In this document: positions 1 to 5,445 of the stretch, piece by piece
Position numbering within the stretch: position 1 is the stretch's first letter
Layout: the number at the start of each line of letters is the position of its first letter
Assembly: GCF_000250875.1 (NCBI RefSeq)
Contig: NZ_JH604983.1
Location: 14,946 to 22,909 of the forward strand
Length of the DNA: 7,964 bases
Direction: 5' to 3'
Source: Sutterella parvirubra YIT 11816
Lineage (GTDB): Bacteria > Pseudomonadota > Gammaproteobacteria > Burkholderiales > Burkholderiaceae_F
Made by a program: the position numbers and the translations under genes
The notes under the pieces: model-generated
Databases searched by the model: none
Seen by the model: only the letters and a program-made list of their open reading frames with translations
Told to the model about the DNA's origin: nothing

Positions 1-1094
1 CCGCCCCACTCTTGAAGGGCCGGCGCGCGGAGCATCATGGTGAGCGCGCGGCGCCAGTCCTGAAGCGTGAGTCCGGAGGGCAGCCGCGTGGGCGAGCCCG
101 GCGCCCAGATGAGCATCCGCATCGCGCTCGTGCCTTCGGTCATGCGGCCGCCCGGGGCCTTCTGATTGAGGCGTTCGGCGGGGTCGGCGCCGGCGTCGAG
201 GAGCAGTTCCATCGCGCCGACGGCCATCGCCTCAGCCGCGGCGGAGAGCGGCGTGAGCCCCTGCTGGTCACCCTCCGCCGCGGGTTCGTCCGGAGCGAGT
301 CCGAGCCGGATGAGTGCGGCGGTCTTCGTTTCGTCCCGCATCGCCGCGGCCTCCTGGGCCGTCGCGCCGCCCGTGAGGAGCAGAAGCGAACACCGTTCGG
401 TTTTCCCCAGGACTTCATCGCCGTGGGCGAGCCAGGGGGCGAGAAGCCGCGAACCCGCCTTGACGGCGAGGTCGCGCGCCGTGCGCCCGAGACTGTTGCG
501 GGCTTCGCGGTCGAAGCCGAAGCGCTCGACCAGAATCTTCGCGATCATGAGCGCGTCGGTTTCGCGTTCAACCGCCTCCTCTCCGGGCAGGTTGCGGAAC
601 GCCTCGACCGCCCGGGCGACGAGGTGCAGAAGCGTGTCGCCCGTGCCCTCCTCGCGACCCGAGGGCTTCACGCCCGCCTTCTCCAAGGCGCGGAAGAAGG
701 GGTGGACGAGGTTCGCGGCCGCCCGCTGTGCGGCGTTCCTGCCGGAAGAGTCCCGAGGAATCATCGAGGCGCCGCCTTGGAGGAGCACGGTGACGGTTTC
801 GTCGAGTGAGGCCGGATCGTCGGGCCAGTCCCGGGGACCCGCCGCGACGCGCAGGAGCGGCGTCAATTCCGACCGGTCGGCGGCGTTCGGATCCGCCCCG
901 CGGCGGAGCAGGACCGCGACGGCTTCGGCGTCGAGCGCCTCCGCCGCGTGGGAGAGCATCGTGCGGCCCGATCCGTCCTCGGCCGTCACCGAGACGACTT
1001 CATAAAACGGCAGACGGTCTGCGGCGCCCGCCCGCCGGTCGGCGAGAAGGGCTTCGCGCGGAGAAAGAGGTCCGGGGTCAAGGTTGGCGGCCAT
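1..1094 (-). CDS. Ankyrin-repeat protein, C-terminus beyond the left edge
   Basis: The minus-strand frame is open from an ATG at 1094 to base 1 without a stop, giving 364 residues of an incomplete protein. Ankyrin-like units are visible. Residues 42-75 read GRTMLSHAAEALDAEAVAVL then RRGADPNAADR, followed by a TPL helix start at 78-80. A degenerate unit lies around 100-130 (VTVLLQGGAS, DSSGRNAAQRAAA). Others lie at 152-165 (DTLLHLVARA), 202-215 (LGRTARDLAVKAG) and 279-305 (LTPLSAAAEAM, MELLLDAGADP). The repeats are irregular, with long insertions. I see no signal peptide or membrane segment, so a cytosolic protein that binds another protein is likely. The start is supported by a GGAG seven bases upstream (1102-1105), and no other ATG occurs just upstream in frame. 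It lies 135 bases after the DUF1266 gene in the same direction and may share its transcript. Ankyrin proteins have no common catalytic role, so the partner is unknown. The family call is fairly sure; any function would be a guess. Confidence 0.85.
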   Translation of the reverse strand, partial: MAANLDPGPLSPREALLADRRAGAADRLPFYEVVSVTAEDGSGRTMLSHAAEALDAEAVAVLLRRGADPNAADRSELTPLLRVAAGPRDWPDDPASLDETVTVLLQGGASMIPRDSSGRNAAQRAAANLVHPFFRALEKAGVKPSGREEGTGDTLLHLVARAVEAFRNLPGEEAVERETDALMIAKILVERFGFDREARNSLGRTARDLAVKAGSRLLAPWLAHGDEVLGKTERCSLLLLTGGATAQEAAAMRDETKTAALIRLGLAPDEPAAEGDQQGLTPLSAAAEAMAVGAMELLLDAGADPAERLNQKAPGGRMTEGTSAMRMLIWAPGSPTRLPSGLTLQDWRRALTMMLRAPALQEWG

Positions 1095-1101
1095 GTCGGG
1101 G

Positions 1102-1105
1102 CTCC
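1102..1105 (-). promoter_or_regulatory. Ribosome-binding site of the ankyrin gene
   Basis: GGAG on the minus strand, with seven bases between it and the ATG at 1094. It supports this start for the ankyrin-repeat frame. The rest of the 135-base gap (1095-1229) is GC-rich. It holds an 8-bp inverted repeat (1176-1183 with 1198-1205, 14-base loop) with no T-tract on either side and no convincing promoter. Confidence 0.55.
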
Positions 1106-1229
1106 GTGAAGTGTTTCTTCGGAATGGGGTTCGGGAGCGCCGCCCGGGGACGCCGGGGATGTGCGGGGTCCGGGCGGCGCGGCCGTTGTTCAAAGCCGCC
1201 GCGCCCTCTGCGGGTGCGGCGGCCGGGCG

Positions 1230-2276
1230 TCATTCGATCGCCTTCGCCCAGGGGTGCGCGAGCCAGGCGCCGCCCGGCTCCAGGAGCTCGACGCAGGCGC
1301 CGCCCGCGTTTTCGATCCACTCGGCGGCTTCGTCTTCGCCCGCGGAAATCCGCCAGAAGAGCCCGCCGAAGAGGTACGAGACGCCGAAGTCGCGCCAGCC
1401 CTCAAAGCGCGCGCAGGCTTCCTCCGCACAGACTTCGAGGATCGAGTGCGCGGTGTCCTCGTCGATCATCCCGACGAAGTAGCCCCAGCGCACGAGCGCC
1501 GCGGCGCGGCCGATGTCCCAGCCGCGCATGGCTTCCGCGGGAACCTTCTCCGCGAAGTGGCGGGCGAGCCGCCAGCGCATCATCGCGCCGGGAACGTCTT
1601 CGGGATCCTCTTCCGCGGCGATTTCGTTGAAGTCTTCGGTCGCCGCCATCTGGGCGTAGAGCGCGGACATGCCGCCCTCTTCCAGAAGGTCGGAGAGGCG
1701 TTCACCCAATTCGTCCGGGGTGTCTATCCCCCAGAAGTTGGAGAGGATGCCGCGGACCTGCTCCTCCATTTCGGGCGAGCGCGGTTCGCACTCGAGCTGA
1801 TCCGGGATGTGGCCGTTGAGGTTGCCGACGATGCCGCCGAGGAGGTACCCGAAGACCTTCGCTTCCGGAGAGCCCTTCGCGTAGGTTTGGGGTGCGGCCT
1901 CGTCGTAGTCGGTACGGAGCTGGTTGATGAAGCCGTAGGCGTTCTCGAACCCTTCGTCGGCGTCCGCCTGCGGATCAACCGAAATGCCGTGGGCCTGAGC
2001 CTGCGCCTGGAGGTGGGCGATCAACGCATTGGGGTCGAAGCCCTGGCCGGACTGCGCGGCGCCGACGGCCGCGAAGGCCGCGGCCTGCGCCTGCGCGACG
2101 AGATCGGCCTGGTTCGCCATGGTGGCCTGGAGCTGCGCCTTCAGCTGCGCGAGCATTTCCGGGTTGTCCCCGTAGAGCTGCTCCATCATCTTCATTTGGG
2201 TCTCGACCGCGTCCTGCTGAATCTTCAGGACGGCTTCGGCCTGTTCGCGTGCGAGTTGTTCAGGGGTTTTGGTCAT
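1230..2276 (-). CDS. DUF1266 domain protein with helical N-terminal extension
   Basis: A 348-residue protein. The C-terminal half matches the DUF1266 pattern as I remember it: FWGIDTPDELGERLSDLLEEG near residues 181-201, MRWRLARH at 233-240, then the hallmark GWDIGRAAALVRWGYFVGMI at 252-271 with an acidic IDEDTAH following. The GW...YLFGGLFW helix is at 293-308. In this family the tryptophan, aspartate and arginine of the WDIGR stretch and the RWGY motif are the most conserved part. DUF1266 has no established biochemical activity; E. coli YbeU and YbeR, near hscC, belong to it. Residues 1-110 are an Ala/Gln/Met-rich, probably helical or coiled-coil extension (AQLKAQLQATMANQADLVAQ at 43-62) not needed for the domain. 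No signal peptide or membrane segment is visible. The ATG is set by AAAGGAG five bases upstream. It sits between the TPR and ankyrin genes, same strand. Family call good; function unknown. Confidence 0.88.
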   Translation of the reverse strand: MTKTPEQLAREQAEAVLKIQQDAVETQMKMMEQLYGDNPEMLAQLKAQLQATMANQADLVAQAQAAAFAAVGAAQSGQGFDPNALIAHLQAQAQAHGISVDPQADADEGFENAYGFINQLRTDYDEAAPQTYAKGSPEAKVFGYLLGGIVGNLNGHIPDQLECEPRSPEMEEQVRGILSNFWGIDTPDELGERLSDLLEEGGMSALYAQMAATEDFNEIAAEEDPEDVPGAMMRWRLARHFAEKVPAEAMRGWDIGRAAALVRWGYFVGMIDEDTAHSILEVCAEEACARFEGWRDFGVSYLFGGLFWRISAGEDEAAEWIENAGGACVELLEPGGAWLAHPWAKAIE

Positions 2277-2281
2277 GTGAA

Positions 2282-2304
2282 CTCCTTTCCTCCCGTGGGG
2301 AGGA
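2282..2304 (-). promoter_or_regulatory. Ribosome-binding site of the DUF1266 gene with an adjoining hairpin
   Basis: On the minus strand AAAGGAG (2288-2282) lies five bases before the ATG at 2276. Directly upstream, TCCTCCC (2304-2298) and GGGAGGA (2294-2288) form a perfect 7-bp stem with a CAC triloop. The stem thus hides a second Shine-Dalgarno-like GGAGG and abuts the real one, sharing one base with it. The TCCTCC arm could alternatively pair with the AAGGAG. A modulating effect on translation is inference only. Confidence 0.5.
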
Positions 2305-2390
2305 CCTGCGATGTTTCGGTTCCGGCGGCGGTTGCCGCGCCGCGGACCTCGGGTGTTGATCCTTCAAGGCTTCCAAACCTCTCGGACCTC

Positions 2391-2412
2391 CCGGCCTCCT
2401 CCCTGCGGCCGG
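2391..2412. repeat. Short inverted repeat in the TPR-DUF1266 gap
   Basis: CCGGCC at 2391-2396 and GGCCGG at 2407-2412 can pair as a 6-bp all-GC stem with a 10-base loop. On the minus-strand transcript the loop carries an AGGGAGGA purine run. No T-tract follows on either strand. In DNA this GC-rich, such a stem can arise by chance. The rest of the 195-base gap (2277-2471) shows no clear promoter. Confidence 0.3.
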
Positions 2413-2432
2413 TCATGATGGGTGGTGGCGGA

Positions 2433-2456
2433 GGCGTGCGGCACGTCCCGCACGCC
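2433..2456 (-). terminator. Perfect 9-bp hairpin after the TPR gene, possible terminator or mRNA stabiliser
   Basis: GGCGTGCGG (2433-2441) and CCGCACGCC (2448-2456) are exact reverse complements around a six-base loop. The hairpin starts 15 bases after the TAA of the TPR gene, where a 3'-end structure is expected. The minus-strand bases that follow (TCCGCCACCACCC) contain no T-run, so it is not a canonical intrinsic terminator. It could cap the 3' end after Rho-dependent termination, protect the upstream message, or allow partial read-through into the DUF1266 gene. Confidence 0.45.
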
Positions 2457-2471
2457 CATAAATCTGTCGGT

Positions 2472-4391
2472 TTACGCCTTCGCGGTGACGCCGATCTCGG
2501 CGGCCGCGGATGGGTGTTCGGTTTCGGTCTCGGTTGCGTGTTCGGCAGCGGGAACGTTCTCTGCGCCCGGAGCAGGTTCGGCGGACTCGGCGCGCCCGGC
2601 GGACAAGCGGTTCTCTTCATTCGCCTCGGTCGCTTCGGCCCCTGCGGGAGCCTCTCCCCGCGCCTCTTCCCCGGGCTCATCCCCCGGCTCCTCCGCGGGC
2701 CCGTCGGCGTTCGGATTCTTGAACCAGATGCCCCCGGCGTCGCGGACGTAGTTGTGCCATCCTGCATAGAGCACTTCGTCGTGCGCCGCGCACCAGTCAA
2801 CGAGCTTCTCCAGCGCCTTCCTGCTCGACCAGAGGATGCACTCGACGTAGTCGTAGCGTAGCGCCGTCCCCCACCCGGTGACGAGCACCGCGTCGGGGCC
2901 GATGTCGTCCCGCATGAAGCGGATGAGGGATTCGCGCGCGGCGGTCTTCGCTTCCGCGGAAGCGTCGTCCGCAAGTCTGAAGTGGAAGATCCCCGCGGCG
3001 ACGCCCTGGCGTTCGTACTCGATCGTGAAGTCCTTGACGTTCTCGCGGTACTGGTTGACGAGACCCGGGCACGTGGTGCGGATCCTCTTCACGTCCATGA
3101 GGAAGTCGCAGTCGGGGTCCTTCTCCGGCATCTCGATCGCCTCGACGGATTCTTCGAGTTCGGCTTCGAGCGTCCGGGTCGGGAGGTCGGGGTATTTGCG
3201 CCGCGCCCAGGCGGCGAACTCGGTGAGGCGCATCCGGGGGTCTTCGCGCGGGCCGGCGGAGGGCGCCTCATCCGCAGGTCGGACGCCCTCTTCGCGCGTG
3301 GCTTCAGCAGGGGTTCCGCCCGAAGCCTCCACGGTCTTCCCGGCATTCCCGGTCTGAACCTTCTCTCCCGTCCACGGCGCGATCGCGAACTGGTTGAACC
3401 AGCGCATCTGCGCGGCTTCGCCGACGGAAAAGCGCACGAGGTCTTCGAGGCTCTCAAAGATGAACGGAACGTCCTCCTGCGTGAGTCCGGTGAAGGCGGG
3501 CCCGGTGAACCGGAGACGCAGGGCGTGGTCCTCGGTGACGGGCGTCACCCAGAGCTCTGCGGGCGAGAGCGACACGCCGCCCAAGCGGATCGAGATCTTC
3601 GCGAAGACGTCTTCCGCCATCGGCTGCACGCCCAGGACGAAGCGCCAGCGGTCCAGAAGCTCCACGGGCGCGCGGCGCAGGAACTCCCGCATCGGGAACG
3701 CGGCCACGCGCCAGCCCTGGGGCGAAAAAACGATCGTGGGACGGGGATCCTCCGCCGTGGGCAGATGAATCCCGAGGGACCACTTCTCGTTGTCGATCAG
3801 CTTCAGAAGCTCACGGATCCGCGCGGCCACCGCGCTGAAGCTGCCCATCCCGAGCGTGATCGACTGCACGCCGACCGCGAAGCGCCCCTCCTCTTCGGAA
3901 AAGGCCTTCCAGAAGTCGGCGACGCGCTCTTCGAACGGCATCGAGAACATCTGCGCGGCGCAGGCCCGGTCCGTCATCTCGATGAATTCGAGGGTGTCGG
4001 TGTCTCCCGGACGGTGACGGAGGGCTTCCCGCCAGTGCGGGCGCGCCTCGATCGTGCGGTCGAGCCAATAGAGGGCGTAGGCTCGGCGGAAGTTCCAGAA
4101 GTGGTTCTCCCGCGCGTCCTCGGGAACGGCCGAGAGGAGTTCGAGGGCCTTCAGAAACGGTTCCGTCTCGCCCGGCTGCCCCTGGTTGTTGAGGGCGCGC
4201 GCCCATTCGCCCAGCACGTCGGACGTGCGGGCCTCTTCCGGGAGGCTTTCGCAGTAGGCGATGATGCCGGCGTAGTCTTCGGCGTCGTTCAACGAACGGA
4301 TGCGGCCGAGCACTTCGGCTTCGGCCGGAACCTCGCGGATGGTGCGGAGGGACCTCTCGGTGTTGTCGTTGGAATCGGTGGGATCGGTCAT
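2472..4391 (-). CDS. TPR protein with two further conserved-looking regions and an acidic tail
   Basis: A 639-residue protein. Residues 1-20 are polar and probably disordered. Residues 25-145 form TPR-like helices: a unit around 29-65 (IRSLNDAEDYAGIIAYCESL), ARALNNQGQPGETEPFLKAL at 64-83, and a clear repeat at 98-140 (FWNFRRAYALYWLDRTIEAR, WREALRHRPGDTDTLEFIE). Residues 150-340 are a mixed alpha/beta region starting MPFEERVADFWKAFSEEEG. A linker follows at about 342-385. A second region at 386-560 contains FLMDVKRIRTTCPGLVNQY and GIFHFRLADD, then LVTGWGTALRYDYVECILW and WHNYVRDAGGIWF. From memory, TPR proteins of gut anaerobes carry similar middle and C-terminal regions, of unknown function. 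Residues 561-639 are Glu/Ala/Pro-rich low complexity. No signal peptide or membrane helix is evident, so it is likely cytosolic. The ATG at 4391 has no good Shine-Dalgarno sequence, but no alternative start fits. An adaptor or immunity-like role is conceivable but unproven. Confidence 0.85.
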   Translation of the reverse strand: MTDPTDSNDNTERSLRTIREVPAEAEVLGRIRSLNDAEDYAGIIAYCESLPEEARTSDVLGEWARALNNQGQPGETEPFLKALELLSAVPEDARENHFWNFRRAYALYWLDRTIEARPHWREALRHRPGDTDTLEFIEMTDRACAAQMFSMPFEERVADFWKAFSEEEGRFAVGVQSITLGMGSFSAVAARIRELLKLIDNEKWSLGIHLPTAEDPRPTIVFSPQGWRVAAFPMREFLRRAPVELLDRWRFVLGVQPMAEDVFAKISIRLGGVSLSPAELWVTPVTEDHALRLRFTGPAFTGLTQEDVPFIFESLEDLVRFSVGEAAQMRWFNQFAIAPWTGEKVQTGNAGKTVEASGGTPAEATREEGVRPADEAPSAGPREDPRMRLTEFAAWARRKYPDLPTRTLEAELEESVEAIEMPEKDPDCDFLMDVKRIRTTCPGLVNQYRENVKDFTIEYERQGVAAGIFHFRLADDASAEAKTAARESLIRFMRDDIGPDAVLVTGWGTALRYDYVECILWSSRKALEKLVDWCAAHDEVLYAGWHNYVRDAGGIWFKNPNADGPAEEPGDEPGEEARGEAPAGAEATEANEENRLSAGRAESAEPAPGAENVPAAEHATETETEHPSAAAEIGVTAKA

Positions 4392-4445
4392 AGGGGTGTC
4401 GGGGCGTGTTGAGGCGAACGGGTCGTTGATTTCTCTATGCCTCCT

Positions 4446-4451
4446 ATTCTA
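4446..4451 (-). promoter_or_regulatory. Possible -10 element for the TPR gene
   Basis: TAGAAT on the minus strand differs from the sigma-70 consensus by one base and is the most AT-rich point of the 178-base gap, about 55 bases before the TPR start. No recognisable -35 lies 16-18 bases upstream, so this would be a weak or activator-dependent promoter. An AGGAGG just downstream (about 45 bases before the ATG) has no start codon near it. It may fall at the transcript start rather than act as a ribosome-binding site. Confidence 0.25.
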
Positions 4452-4471
4452 GGGTGACGCCCGAAATGGTG

Positions 4472-4503
4472 CGGGGGCGGTCACAACCTGTGACACGCCC
4501 CCG
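4472..4503. terminator. Strong bulged hairpin after serB, possible bidirectional terminator or operator
   Basis: The outer arms CGGGGGCG (4472-4479) and CGCCCCCG (4496-4503) pair perfectly. The inner arms GTCACA (4480-4485) and TGTGAC (4489-4494) also pair, leaving a single bulged A at 4495 and an ACC triloop. This gives 14 bp in total and is the strongest structure in the window. It begins 66 bases past the serB TAG and upstream of the TPR gene. Neither strand has a T-run after it, so classical intrinsic termination is not supported. The inner dyad TCACA-N3-TGTGA could also be a binding site. It is not the CRP arrangement, which is TGTGA-N6-TCACA. Confidence 0.45.
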
Positions 4504-4515
4504 AACGAAGGAACG

Positions 4516-4534
4516 CGCGGAACCGGTTCCCGCG
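4516..4534. repeat. Palindrome between serB and the large hairpin
   Basis: GGAACCGGTTCC (4519-4530) is a perfect 12-bp palindrome. Past one bulged C at 4531, the flanking CGC and GCG extend it to 4516-4534. It may be a protein-binding dyad or a small hairpin with a CCGG loop, 35 bases after the serB stop. Between it and serB an 8-bp direct repeat, CTTTCCCG, occurs at 4546-4553 and 4558-4565. No function is known. Confidence 0.35.
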
Positions 4535-4569
4535 TCGAACGGCGTCTTTCCCGAAACCTTTCCCGCCGC

Positions 4570-5445
4570 CTACGACCAAGCCTCGACAAAGGCGAGCATC
4601 GCGACGTCGAGCCCGCCGAAGCGCACCGCGTGCGGGGCGGCGGCCTCGACGACGGGCTTTCCGTGAAACGCGAACCCAAAGCCTGCGGCGCCGATCATCT
4701 CGAGGTCGTTCGCGCCGTCGCCGGCGGCAATGGTCTGGGCGAGCGACAGGTGCGCCGCAGAGGCCAAGACCTCCAACGCCCGACGCTTCCCGTCGGCGTC
4801 CAAAATCCTCCCGCCCGCCGGCCCGAAGACCCGACCGGTCATGAGGGCCTCATCCGTCCACTCCAGCGTGTTGGAGATCCAGAGGTCGATCCCGAGCCTC
4901 TTGCCCAACGCCGCCGCCGAATCCGTGAAGCCCCCGGTGACGATGGCGCAGCGGACGCCGTGCTTTTGCAGAAACCCGATCCAAGCCTCGGCACCGGCTT
5001 GGAGCCGCGTCTCGGCGTTGACCTTATCGAGGAGCGCCTTCGGGAAGCCCTCCAGAATCGCGACGCGCCGCCGGAGGTTCTCGGCGAAAGGAAGCTTCCC
5101 CTCCATCGCTTCGCGGGTGATCCGCGCGACCTCCTCGCCCTTCCCCACGAGCGCCGCCATGTCGTCGATGCATTCGTTCCGCGTCAGCGTGCTGTCCATG
5201 TCGAAGCAGGCGAGCTTGAAGGATTTGACGGAAAAGCCCTCGGGCACGATGAAGTGATCCGCGCGGATCTCCGCGGCGCGCACAGGGAGCGCGGCGAGGT
5301 CTTCGCGGTCCTCAACTTCATCGACGCCGCAGAGCCGCAGCGCCTCGACGGGCGAGGCGGTGCGGCGCACCCGCTTGGGGTGAAACGCTTCGGCAAGGGT
5401 CTCCAGTTGGGCGAAGGGCCGCCCGCAGAGAATCACGTCGACCAT
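4570..5445 (-). CDS. serB: Phosphoserine phosphatase SerB
   Basis: It hydrolyses O-phospho-L-serine to serine and phosphate, the last step of serine biosynthesis from 3-phosphoglycerate, in the cytosol. The protein has 291 residues, close to the usual SerB length. The HAD-superfamily motifs are all present. Motif I is CFDMDSTLT with nucleophile Asp82 and acid/base Asp84. Motif II is the Thr170 of IVTGGFT. Motif III is a lysine near residue 220 (DADGKRRAL). Motif IV is AGDGANDLEM, with metal-binding Asp243 and Asp247. ECIDDMA at 91-97 supplies the substrate-binding glutamate and cap-region start typical of SerB. Residues 1-75 form the short N-terminal region found in proteobacterial SerB. I chose the ATG at 5445, not one at 5568, because AGGAGG lies four bases upstream and the longer version would add an Arg/Pro-rich stretch unlike SerB. 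The start overlaps the phosphodiesterase stop by one base. Function is nearly certain. Confidence 0.95.
   Translation of the reverse strand: MVDVILCGRPFAQLETLAEAFHPKRVRRTASPVEALRLCGVDEVEDREDLAALPVRAAEIRADHFIVPEGFSVKSFKLACFDMDSTLTRNECIDDMAALVGKGEEVARITREAMEGKLPFAENLRRRVAILEGFPKALLDKVNAETRLQAGAEAWIGFLQKHGVRCAIVTGGFTDSAAALGKRLGIDLWISNTLEWTDEALMTGRVFGPAGGRILDADGKRRALEVLASAAHLSLAQTIAAGDGANDLEMIGAAGFGFAFHGKPVVEAAAPHAVRFGGLDVAMLAFVEAWS

Noticed and set aside
12..1005. Plus-strand frames at 12-809 and 166-1005 opposite the ankyrin gene
   Set aside because: The minus frame is open to the window edge and shows ankyrin units; the plus frames overlap each other and are compositionally biased.
1176..1205. 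8-bp inverted repeat in the DUF1266-ankyrin gap considered as a terminator
   Set aside because: The loop is 14 bases, no T-run follows on either strand, and such a stem is common by chance in DNA this GC-rich.
1161..2861. A 566-residue open frame on the plus strand opposite the DUF1266 gene, extending through the intergenic gap
   Set aside because: Its translation shows no recognisable domain and it lies antisense to a gene with clear family motifs. Long antisense frames are expected in GC-rich coding DNA.
2982..4412. A 476-residue open frame on the plus strand opposite the TPR gene
   Set aside because: Arg/Gly/Glu/His-rich composition with no motif; it is a shadow of the TPR gene's codon bias.
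4480..4494. TCACA-TGTGA dyad considered as a CRP site
   Set aside because: The half-sites are in the opposite order with a 3-base spacer, not TGTGA-N6-TCACA, and they form the inner part of a longer hairpin.
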